Assembly: GCA_022360075.1 (NCBI GenBank)
Contig: JAKSDN010000541.1
Span: 1 to 6,548, forward strand
DNA length: 6,548 nucleotides
Origin: Kiloniellales bacterium
GTDB lineage: Bacteria; Pseudomonadota; Alphaproteobacteria; Kiloniellales; JAKSDN01
Direction: 5' to 3'
A program made the translations under genes and the position numbers. Under the pieces are notes generated by a model. The model was not told the origin of the DNA. It ran no database searches and saw nothing but the letters and a program-made list of their open reading frames with translations. Position 1 is the first letter of the stretch. Each line of letters begins with the position of its first letter. Of the stretch, positions 1-4,828 are shown piece after piece.

Positions 1-747
1 TACAACACGCCGGGGCGGGGATTTCCAGCGGACTGGCGCAATCCCTTCAACCGCGGCCAGCGCGACTCCGGGGCCGTGATCGTCGGCGCTGGCGCGCCGC
101 CGCCGGGTACGAACGGCCGCAACCATGGTCCCGACCGCTCGCGTCTCGGCTTTTCCAACTACGGCTCGGCCGTGGATGTCCAGGGCTGGGGACGCGAGGT
201 GGTCACGACCGGCTACGGCGACCTGCAAGGTGGGGGCAATACGAACCTGCACTACACCGAGCGCTTCAGCGGCACGTCGAGCGCCTCGCCGATCGTCGTC
301 GGCGCATTGGGCTGCGTGCAGGGCGTGCTGAAGGCTCGCCGGCGCGTGCCGCTCAGCCCGGCGCGGGCCCGCGATCTCTTCCGCGCCAGCGGCTCGCCCC
401 AGCAGGACGCGCCGGGCCGTCCGCGCAGCCAGCGCATCGGCCGCCGCCCGAACCTGCGCCAGATGATCCCCATGGCCCTGCACACCCGCGAGTGGATCGG
501 CGTGCAGTTCACCGGGCGCCTGGGGCCGAATGCGAGCCGCCGCTGGTTCACCTTCAATTGGCCGGCCCATTGGCACGTGAACTGGAACGTCGTGCCGATT
601 ACGCCGCGGCGCGGCGGCCCGCAGATCGACTGGAACGTGACGGTCGAGCGCGCCTCCGACCGCTACATCACCTACTGGATCACCGTGCGCAACCTGACGC
701 CGGAAGAGGTGAATATCGAAGCCCGCTATGCGGTGCTGGGCTGGTAG
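1..747 (+). CDS. S8 (subtilisin-like) serine protease, C-terminal part
   Basis: The frame is open from base 1 to the TAG at 745-747, giving 248 residues. The N-terminal part, including the catalytic Asp and His, lies outside the window. The signature GTSSASPIV around residues 91-99 is the subtilase block that carries the nucleophile, most likely Ser93 (bases 277-279). Before it comes DSGAVIVGAGA (about residues 22-32) and the FSNYG/VDVQGWG segment, both usual between the oxyanion-hole Asn and the active Ser. The catalytic fold seems to end near residue 150. The remaining roughly 95 residues are rich in Trp and predicted beta strands (HWHVNWNVVP, IDWNVTVERAS, TYWITVRNLT), which suggests a C-terminal beta-sandwich of unknown role, perhaps binding or regulatory. 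It should hydrolyse peptide bonds, but the substrate and location cannot be told without the N-terminus. The next gene starts 17 bases downstream and is probably co-transcribed. Family assignment is secure; the tail function is not. Confidence 0.9.
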   Translation, partial: YNTPGRGFPADWRNPFNRGQRDSGAVIVGAGAPPPGTNGRNHGPDRSRLGFSNYGSAVDVQGWGREVVTTGYGDLQGGGNTNLHYTERFSGTSSASPIVVGALGCVQGVLKARRRVPLSPARARDLFRASGSPQQDAPGRPRSQRIGRRPNLRQMIPMALHTREWIGVQFTGRLGPNASRRWFTFNWPAHWHVNWNVVPITPRRGGPQIDWNVTVERASDRYITYWITVRNLTPEEVNIEARYAVLGW

Positions 748-753
748 AGGGGG

Positions 754-759
754 AGGAGG
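754..759 (+). promoter_or_regulatory. Strong Shine-Dalgarno AGGAGG
   Basis: AGGAGG lies five bases before the ATG at 765, inside the short gap after the protease stop. It is a near-perfect anti-16S match. It fixes the start of the small acidic protein and argues that this short frame is translated. Confidence 0.8.
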
Positions 760-764
760 CGACC

Positions 765-1040
765 ATGCGCATCATCATCGAAACCGAAGGCCCCGAGGCG
801 GTCTCCGTGACCCAGAACGGCAAGACGCAGACGGCCGAGCCGACCGAGGCGACCGACGCCGGCCCGCCCTCCGAGGAGCTCGTTCAGCTCCTGGGCGGCG
901 AATCGGCCGAGGCTCCGGAAGCGCCCGGCGAGCCGCGCGAGACCCATGCGCCGGACGACGCCGGCGCGGCGCCCTCGTGGCTCATCGACGTGATCGAAGG
1001 CGCGCCGTTGGCTGAACCGGGCAGCGGTTCCGAGGAGTGA
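765..1040 (+). CDS. Small acidic hypothetical protein downstream of the S8 protease
   Basis: This frame encodes 91 residues, starts 17 bases after the protease stop and has a strong AGGAGG ribosome binding site. I do not recognise a family. It opens with a probable beta strand (MRIIIETEG, then VSVTQNG). A long Pro/Ala/Glu-rich stretch follows (about residues 23-68) that is likely disordered, then a short hydrophobic patch SWLIDVIEG (residues 71-79) and an acidic tail. I count 16 Glu and 4 Asp against only 3 Arg/Lys. There is no Cys, signal peptide or membrane segment. An open frame continues upstream of the ATG through the protease gene, but it lacks a ribosome site and reads as an overlap artefact. 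The tight spacing suggests a job linked to the protease: an inhibitor, chaperone-like partner or substrate. That link is inference from context only. Existence of the gene is likely; its function is unknown. Confidence 0.72.
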   Translation: MRIIIETEGPEAVSVTQNGKTQTAEPTEATDAGPPSEELVQLLGGESAEAPEAPGEPRETHAPDDAGAAPSWLIDVIEGAPLAEPGSGSEE

Positions 1041-1132
1041 GGCTTCGGTTGGTGGGTTCTTCCAGGCGCTGACCGCGAGTGCTGCCCTTTTTCGGCGCTC
1101 CGCGCCAGCCCCCACCCGGCACTGCGCGCCGA

Positions 1133-1153
1133 CCTCCCCCTCGAGGGGGGAGG
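1133..1153. repeat. Hairpin A (left half of the inverted element)
   Basis: CCTCCCCC (1133-1140) is exactly complementary to GGGGGAGG (1146-1153), with a five-base TCGAG loop. It is a stable 8-bp GC-rich stem without a following T-run. It may act as a transcript-stabilising or terminating structure for the convergent genes; that role is inferred. Confidence 0.65.
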
Positions 1154-1177
1154 TGTGCTAAGTGCTTGATCCAATTC

Positions 1178-1200
1178 CCCTCCCCCCTTGAGGGGGAGGG
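1178..1200. repeat. Hairpin B (right half of the inverted element)
   Basis: CCCTCCCCC (1178-1186) pairs perfectly with GGGGGAGGG (1192-1200) around a CTTGA loop, a 9-bp stem. Sequence and geometry match hairpin A, which supports a shared repeat unit. Confidence 0.65.
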
Positions 1201-1291
1201 TCAGGGAGGGGGGCGTCCGCGGAGCGGACCCAAAGAGAGGGCGTTCTACGACCTAGCCGTGAACGACGGCAGGCACGGACCCCAACCGCCC

Positions 1292-1528
1292 CTAGGCCTT
1301 GCCGCCGAGGATCGGGCGGAGATGGCTGGCCTTGTTGCGCCAGGCGGTTGCGGGTGGCGTGACGATCTTGGCGTCGGCCTCGGCGGCCAGGCCCAGCAGC
1401 GAGTGGCGGCAACTCTGCAGGTCCTGGTAGCGGGCGCTGTGCTCGCGCCGGTCGCTCGACAAGCACAGGAGCTTGTCCTCGACCAGCTCGATCAAGGTCT
1501 CGATGTGACGGCCGGGTAGGGAAGACAT
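1292..1528 (-). CDS. Small hypothetical protein (78 aa)
   Basis: The frame reads from an ATG at 1528-1526 to a TAG at 1294-1292. I chose the ATG rather than an in-frame TTG 15 bases upstream (1543-1541), because a GAGAG-like purine run sits about eight bases before the ATG and the TTG has no ribosome site. G/C strongly dominates the third codon positions, as in neighbouring genes, which supports real coding. I do not recognise the family. The first two thirds (HIETLIELVEDKLLCLSSD through HSLLGLAAEADAK) look helical and charged. There are two Cys (in the KLLCLSS and QSCRHS segments), but no signal peptide or membrane helix. It lies 87 bases downstream of the dehydrogenase gene on the same strand and may share its transcript. 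Probably a cytoplasmic helical protein of unknown function. Confidence 0.68.
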   Translation of the reverse strand: MSSLPGRHIETLIELVEDKLLCLSSDRREHSARYQDLQSCRHSLLGLAAEADAKIVTPPATAWRNKASHLRPILGGKA

Positions 1529-1543
1529 CGCGGTCTCTCGCAA

Positions 1544-1565
1544 GAATCGGGCAGACGAATCGGGC
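1544..1565. repeat. Tandem direct repeat GAATCGGGC upstream of the 78-aa gene
   Basis: GAATCGGGC occurs at 1544-1552 and again at 1557-1565, a perfect 9-bp repeat with 13-base period. It lies just 5' of the small minus-strand gene. It could be an operator, or it could be chance in a short spacer. There is no supporting evidence for function. Confidence 0.4.
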
Positions 1566-1615
1566 GGCTGGCGCGAGTGTCTCGGGCAGGGGTTGAGAAT
1601 CTGTTAACCATGATC

Positions 1616-2359
1616 TCAGCCCTGCTGCACCGGCTCGATGATGGCCCCGCCGGGCACCTGCTCGGTCGGCGTCAGCTCGATCAGGCTGACGTTGCAGCGC
1701 CAGGGCGCGTCGACCGCGAAGACCACCGCCTCGGCGATGTCCTGCGGCTTGAGGATTTGGAAGCCGCCCATGAAGGCCTCGCGGTCGGCGTCGCTCTTGA
1801 TCGCGGTTTCGAAGAACTCGGTCTCGATTCGCCCGGGACAGATCTCGGTCATCCGGATGCCCGAGCCCTTGAGGTCGACCCGCAGGTGCTGGGCGAAGAG
1901 GTGGATCGCACCCTTGGACGCGCCGTAGACCGGAAAGCCGACCGGATAGAGCCCGGCGATCGAGCCGATGTTGACGATGTGGCCGCGCTTGCGCTCGGCC
2001 ATGCCCTCGGCGAGCGCGCGCACGACGTGGATCGCCGCCGTCACGTTGACCTGGATCATCGCGTCGATCTCGGCCTGTGTCGACTTGAGGAAACCCTCGA
2101 AGCCGCGCCCGATGCCGGCGTTGTTGACCAGGACGTCGACCTCGAGGCCCTTGAGCCTGTCATAGACGGCCTCGGTGTCGCCGACGTCGAGCACGAGGGT
2201 CTCGCAGCCGGTCTCCTCGGCGAGCGCGTCGAGGCGCTCCTGCCGCCGGGCCGCGGCAGTGACCGAAAGACCGCGCTGCCGCAATGCCCTGACACAGGCC
2301 GCGCCGATGCCGGCGGAGGCGCCCGTCACCAGCGCCGTCTTGTAGTCGGAGATCGCCAT
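1616..2359 (-). CDS. SDR-family NAD(P)-dependent oxidoreductase, YdfG-like
   Basis: A complete 247-residue classical short-chain dehydrogenase, the usual family length. The Rossmann cofactor motif TGASAGIG is at residues 12-19 and NNAG at 79-82. The active-site Ser is probably S133 in IGSIAG, the catalytic pair is Y145/K149 in the YGASK segment, and the PG motif follows at 175-176. ARRQERL after the second strand fits NADP(H) preference. The C-terminus (CNVSLIELTPTEQ...) resembles the YdfG group, which oxidises L-allo-threonine/serine and reduces 3-oxo acids such as malonic semialdehyde. That substrate is known for the family and only suggested here. It is a soluble cytoplasmic enzyme, normally tetrameric. 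The ATG at 2359 has an AAGGGAA purine run about nine bases upstream. It is divergent from the decarboxylase/sigma pair, with 143 bases between the starts. No ECF41-type element faces this gene. Confidence 0.9.
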   Translation of the reverse strand: MAISDYKTALVTGASAGIGAACVRALRQRGLSVTAAARRQERLDALAEETGCETLVLDVGDTEAVYDRLKGLEVDVLVNNAGIGRGFEGFLKSTQAEIDAMIQVNVTAAIHVVRALAEGMAERKRGHIVNIGSIAGLYPVGFPVYGASKGAIHLFAQHLRVDLKGSGIRMTEICPGRIETEFFETAIKSDADREAFMGGFQILKPQDIAEAVVFAVDAPWRCNVSLIELTPTEQVPGGAIIEPVQQG

Positions 2360-2420
2360 GCCCAGTTCCCTTCCCCTGCTTTCGGCTCCATCCGCTTTCG
2401 CCCGCGAACCGTATTTCCGA

Positions 2421-2447
2421 TGTCACAAAACCGAAGGCCGGATCGTC
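2421..2447 (+). promoter_or_regulatory. ECF41-type sigma factor promoter (TGTCACA - 16 bp - CGTC)
   Basis: TGTCACA at 2421-2427 and CGTC at 2444-2447 are separated by 16 bases. This matches the -35/-10 consensus known for ECF41 sigma factors. Transcription would begin near 2453-2456, leaving about 50 bases before the start codon of the decarboxylase-like gene. That gene is followed directly by an ECF41 sigma factor gene, so the site fits autoregulation of the pair. The reverse complement TGTGACA is absent from the rest of this intergenic region, so only the + direction is served. Confidence 0.85.
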
Positions 2448-2492
2448 ATCCTTGGCATGAGGCCCAATCCTCGGCCTTCCCCTCATGATATC

Positions 2493-2498
2493 GGAGAA
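2493..2498 (+). promoter_or_regulatory. Ribosome binding site GGAGAA deciding the start at 2503
   Basis: GGAG starts at 2493, six bases before the ATG at 2503. The other in-frame ATG at 2485 has no purine-rich site at a useful distance, so the downstream ATG is preferred. Confidence 0.7.
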
Positions 2499-2502
2499 GA
2501 GC

Positions 2503-2958
2503 ATGACAAACATCGATCGCATCAAGCTTCAGCGCCATGCCGTCGAGGCCCTCAAGGGGCTGGAGGGCGTGGAGCAGATCCTGGGCCGTTCGGCGCTCGA
2601 CGCCGGGCTGCGTCATCTGGTGAAGCTGCGCGCCTCGCAGATCAACGGCTGTGCCTTCTGCGTCGACATGCACACCCGCGAAGCGCGACAGGACGGAGAG
2701 ACGACCGTGCGCCTCGACCGCCTCGTGGTCTGGCGCGATGTCGATTGCTTCACGGCGGCCGAGCGTGCGGCCCTGGCCTGGACCGAGGCCGTGACGCGGC
2801 TGGACGACAGAAGCGAGCTCGAGCGCCTGCGCGGCACGTTGACCGCCCACTTCAACGACGAAGAAATCGGCGCCTTGACCGTCGCGATCGCCATGATCAA
2901 CGTCTGGAACCGGCTGCAAATCGCGTCCCATTCCGACCGGCAGGCGCTCGCTGCTTGA
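2503..2958 (+). CDS. Carboxymuconolactone decarboxylase/AhpD-like family protein (ECF41 partner)
   Basis: The protein has 151 residues from the ATG at 2503 (157 if the ATG at 2485 were used). It carries the AhpD-core signature INGCAFCVDMH, with Cys50, Cys53 and His57 forming the CxxCxxxH redox motif. FTAAERAALAWTEAVT (about residues 83-98) and FNDEEIGALTVAIAMINVWNRL (117-138) follow, both typical of the helical CMD fold. Members with CxxC usually act as thiol-dependent peroxidase or disulfide-exchange proteins rather than true ring-lactone decarboxylases. The exact substrate is not known. The protein is all-helical, cytoplasmic and probably oligomeric. It lies downstream of an ECF41-type promoter and 12 bases before an ECF41 sigma factor gene, so it is the 'COE' protein typically controlled by this sigma group. 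That points to a role in an oxidative or chemical stress response; the inducing signal is unknown. Confidence 0.92.
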   Translation: MTNIDRIKLQRHAVEALKGLEGVEQILGRSALDAGLRHLVKLRASQINGCAFCVDMHTREARQDGETTVRLDRLVVWRDVDCFTAAERAALAWTEAVTRLDDRSELERLRGTLTAHFNDEEIGALTVAIAMINVWNRLQIASHSDRQALAA

Positions 2959-2962
2959 GGGG
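2957..2962 (+). promoter_or_regulatory. Ribosome binding site GAGGGG overlapping the upstream stop codon
   Basis: GAGGGG overlaps the TGA of the decarboxylase-like gene (2956-2958) and ends eight bases before the ATG at 2971. It favours that start for the sigma factor and suggests translational coupling of the pair. Confidence 0.6.
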
Positions 2963-2970
2963 CGAAGACG

Positions 2971-3906
2971 ATGGTGCGATCCGATGCCAAAGCAAGAAGA
3001 GGCGGTTTCCCTGTCATGGCTGACGATGAGCCCTCTGCGCTCGAAATCTTCGAGGCGGCCAGGCCCCGGCTCTGGGGCTTGGCCTATCGCATGCTCGGCT
3101 CGGCCGCCGACGCCGATGATGCCGTGCAGGACACCTATCTGCGCTGGCAGTCGGCCGCCGGGCCGGCGATCGAGACGCCTGAGGCCTGGCTGACCACGGC
3201 CTGTACCCGGCGCTGCATCGACCTTATGCGCGGGGCGCAGCGCGCGCGGGTCGACTACGTCGGGCCCTGGCTGCCGGAGCCCCTGCTCGGCGATCAAGGG
3301 CAGGAGGCGGTGGATCCGGTCGAGCTGGCCTCCTCGCTCTCGATGGCTTTCCTGCTGCTGCTCGAGCGTCTGGGGCCGAGCGAGCGCGCCGCCTATCTGC
3401 TGCACGACGTCTTCGACTACGACTATGCCGAGCTGGCGGGAGTGCTGGACAAGAGTCCGGCCGCCTGCCGGCAGCTCGTCTCGCGGGCCCGCAAGCGGGT
3501 CGGCAAGGCCGAGGCGCGCTTCGCGCCGGAGCCCGATAGGCAGGCACGCCTTCTGGACGGGTTCCTCGCCGCTCTGCGCAGCGGCGAGCTGAAGCAGCTC
3601 GAGGCGCTGTTGGCCGAGGACGTGGCGCTCTGGACCGATGGCGGCGGTAAGGTCTTGGCGTTCACGGAAGTGGTCGAAGGTGCCGCGGCGACCGCCGAGG
3701 CTCTGGCCTTGGTCTGGCGCGAGGCTGGTTCTGGTTACGAGTTCCGCCCGGCCGAGGTCAACGGCGCGCCGGGTCTGATGCTGTGGGAAGCCGGCGCGCT
3801 GGTCGGCGTGCTCTCGCTCTCCATAGCGCAGAGCGGCCGGATCGCCGGCATCTACGTGGTGCGCAATCCCGACAAGCTCGTGCGCTGCGTCGGATTGAAA
3901 TCGTAA
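2971..3906 (+). CDS. ECF41-group RNA polymerase sigma factor with SnoaL-like C-terminal extension (SigJ-type)
   Basis: The protein has 311 residues. Region sigma-2 spans about 26-95 (LWGLAYRMLGSAADADDAVQ, then AWLTTACTRRCIDLMR) and binds the -10 element and core polymerase. Region sigma-4 spans about 125-178, with a helix-turn-helix DYDYAELAGVLDKSPAACRQ reading the -35 element. The linker motif WLPEP (100-104) and, in the C-terminal SnoaL-like domain (about 193-305), DGGGK (223-227) and NPDKL (299-303) are the ECF41 hallmarks. In that group the extension replaces a separate anti-sigma factor and tunes activity. In agreement, no anti-sigma gene is adjacent. A matching promoter lies before the upstream partner gene, implying autoregulation. 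The start at 2971 has a good ribosome site. The ATG at 3016 (296 aa) fits family N-termini better but has poorer spacing, so the first 15 basic residues are uncertain. Confidence 0.95.
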   Translation: MVRSDAKARRGGFPVMADDEPSALEIFEAARPRLWGLAYRMLGSAADADDAVQDTYLRWQSAAGPAIETPEAWLTTACTRRCIDLMRGAQRARVDYVGPWLPEPLLGDQGQEAVDPVELASSLSMAFLLLLERLGPSERAAYLLHDVFDYDYAELAGVLDKSPAACRQLVSRARKRVGKAEARFAPEPDRQARLLDGFLAALRSGELKQLEALLAEDVALWTDGGGKVLAFTEVVEGAAATAEALALVWREAGSGYEFRPAEVNGAPGLMLWEAGALVGVLSLSIAQSGRIAGIYVVRNPDKLVRCVGLKS

Positions 3907-3916
3907 GCGCGGCCTT

Positions 3917-4828
3917 TCATCGCACGCCGGCCTTGCGGGTCGAGAAGCAATAGCCGTCGCCGTGGAGCCAACAGGTCTCTTCGACCGCGTGCGGCTCGCG
4001 GCGCAGGGAACGGACCTCCTTTCGGCGGGGATCTTCGAGCGCCTCGCTCAGCAGCTCCTCCGCGGCCGCCTCGCGTGCGCCGAGACAATGAAAGATCCCG
4101 ACGCGGCAGACGAGACGGGCCGCGTAGTGCGGCGGCTCGGCGCGGATCTTCGCGACGAGGCCCCGGCCGCCGTTCTCTTCCGATGAGGTCGTCAAGGGCA
4201 GGACCAGCCGCCCGCTCGGCGCCAGGGCTTCGAGCCAGGCGGCGAGGGGATGGGTCGCCCCCGCATTGACGTAGATACCGTCGATACCGCTTGCCGCCAG
4301 GCCGACACCGCTTTCAGAGCGGACGTCGACCTGGCGATAGTGCCTGAGGTTCTCACGGCTGCGCGCCGCCAGCTCCGGGTCGACCTCGAAGGCGGTGACC
4401 CGACCGTGGGCGCCGACCAGCTCTGCGAGGATCGCCGTGTAGTAGCCGGTACCCGTGCCGATATGGACGACATGCTCGCCCGGCTGCGGCGCTAGGAGGT
4501 CGATCATCCGCGCCAGAAAGATCGGCTCGCCGTTGTTGAGGCCCCGTTCCGCGTCGATGGCGACCAGGAAGTTCTGGTACAGGCAGGCCGGATCGTTCGA
4601 TTCGATCCGCACGTAGCCGTCCCCTTGCAGGAAGTCCCACGGACCCCCACCCAGATAGTGCTCGCGCGGCACCTGGGCGAAGGCTTCGGTGATGCGGGGC
4701 TCGGTGACCTCCGCCATCGCGGTGACGACCTGGGCGTATATGCGGCGGAAGTCCTCGATCCGGTTTATCCGTGACCTTTCGGACTCTCGGGGGGGCGCGG
4801 CCCCTACCGATCTCCGTGTCGCCCTCAT
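3917..4828 (-). CDS. Divergent protein-L-isoaspartate O-methyltransferase-like (SAM-dependent) protein
   Basis: The protein has 303 residues, longer than ordinary isoaspartyl methyltransferases (about 210-230). VVHIGTGTGYYTAIL (about 120-134) is SAM-binding motif I and FEVD (147-150) carries the acidic ribose-binding residue. The segment IDGIYVNAGATHPLAAWLEAL..GRLVLPL (about 182-212) parallels the family's later motifs. The usual GQTISQP substrate loop is absent; the equivalent place reads NDPACLYQNFLVAID then GLNNGEP (about 78-102). I recall these traits in a separate alphaproteobacterial subfamily, often labelled PIMT or 'rRNA adenine N-6-methyltransferase family'. Protein isoaspartate repair should therefore not be assumed. 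It is cytoplasmic, with no signal peptide. Its ATG overlaps the lpxK stop by four bases (ATGA), so it is coupled to lpxK. The first 22 codons use codons rare in the other genes here (AGG, AGA, GTA, ATA). Confidence 0.82.
   Translation of the reverse strand: MRATRRSVGAAPPRESERSRINRIEDFRRIYAQVVTAMAEVTEPRITEAFAQVPREHYLGGGPWDFLQGDGYVRIESNDPACLYQNFLVAIDAERGLNNGEPIFLARMIDLLAPQPGEHVVHIGTGTGYYTAILAELVGAHGRVTAFEVDPELAARSRENLRHYRQVDVRSESGVGLAASGIDGIYVNAGATHPLAAWLEALAPSGRLVLPLTTSSEENGGRGLVAKIRAEPPHYAARLVCRVGIFHCLGAREAAAEELLSEALEDPRRKEVRSLRREPHAVEETCWLHGDGYCFSTRKAGVR

Larger units (their letters stand above)
1096..1226. repeat. Composite REP/MITE-like element: two inverted copies of a C/G-run palindromic repeat
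   Basis: The outer ends form a perfect 9-bp inverted repeat: CGCTCCGCG at 1096-1104 and CGCGGAGCG at 1218-1226. Moving inward, AGCCCCCACCC (1107-1117) is mirrored by GGGAGGGGGGC (1204-1214), imperfectly. Each half then holds its own hairpin, at 1133-1153 and 1178-1200, with very similar C5/G5 arms. The right half read on the minus strand aligns with the left half, so this is a head-to-head pair of one repeat unit with a short AT-richer centre (about 1155-1176). Similar C-run/TTGA/G-run repeats are, from memory, common between genes in alphaproteobacterial genomes. No transposase is present, so any mobility would depend on help from elsewhere. Confidence 0.7.
1041..1291. other. Intergenic region without a gene; holds an inverted repeat element
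   Basis: I see no credible coding region here. Frames crossing it have atypical composition driven by the C and G runs. Its middle is occupied by the palindromic repeat element at 1096-1226. The genes on both sides (small acidic protein on +, 78-residue protein on -) converge on it, so any transcription ends for both should fall here. No hairpin followed by a T-run, as in a classic intrinsic terminator, is visible. Confidence 0.7.

Noticed and set aside
492..764. Upstream extension of the small acidic protein frame through the protease gene
   Set aside because: The extension overlaps verified protease coding sequence, is Arg/Pro/Ala-rich and has no ribosome site. The strong AGGAGG at 754-759 places the start at 765.
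1133..1200. Intrinsic transcription terminators at the two GC-rich hairpins
   Set aside because: Neither stem is followed by a T-run on either strand, so a classic Rho-independent terminator is not supported. They are listed as repeat hairpins.
1079..1519. Open frame of 146 residues on the + strand across the repeat element
   Set aside because: Its first third translates the C/G-run repeat and the rest is antisense to the 78-residue gene, whose codon use is the better coding signal.
1577..2488. Open frame of 303 residues on the + strand
   Set aside because: It is antisense to the complete SDR gene. The Asp/Leu/Gly/Val/His-rich, low-complexity translation is a reverse-strand shadow. It would also cover the ECF41 promoter.
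2360..2502. Second ECF41 promoter facing the SDR gene
   Set aside because: TGTGACA, which would be the minus-strand -35 element on this strand, does not occur in the spacer.
2446..3405. Open frame of 319 residues on the - strand
   Set aside because: It is antisense to the decarboxylase-like and sigma factor genes, both confirmed by motifs. The translation is Arg/Gly/His/Gln-rich with no recognisable domain.
3900..3930. Bidirectional terminator at the convergent sigma/methyltransferase junction
   Set aside because: The gap is only 10 bases and I find no stable hairpin with a T-run around it.
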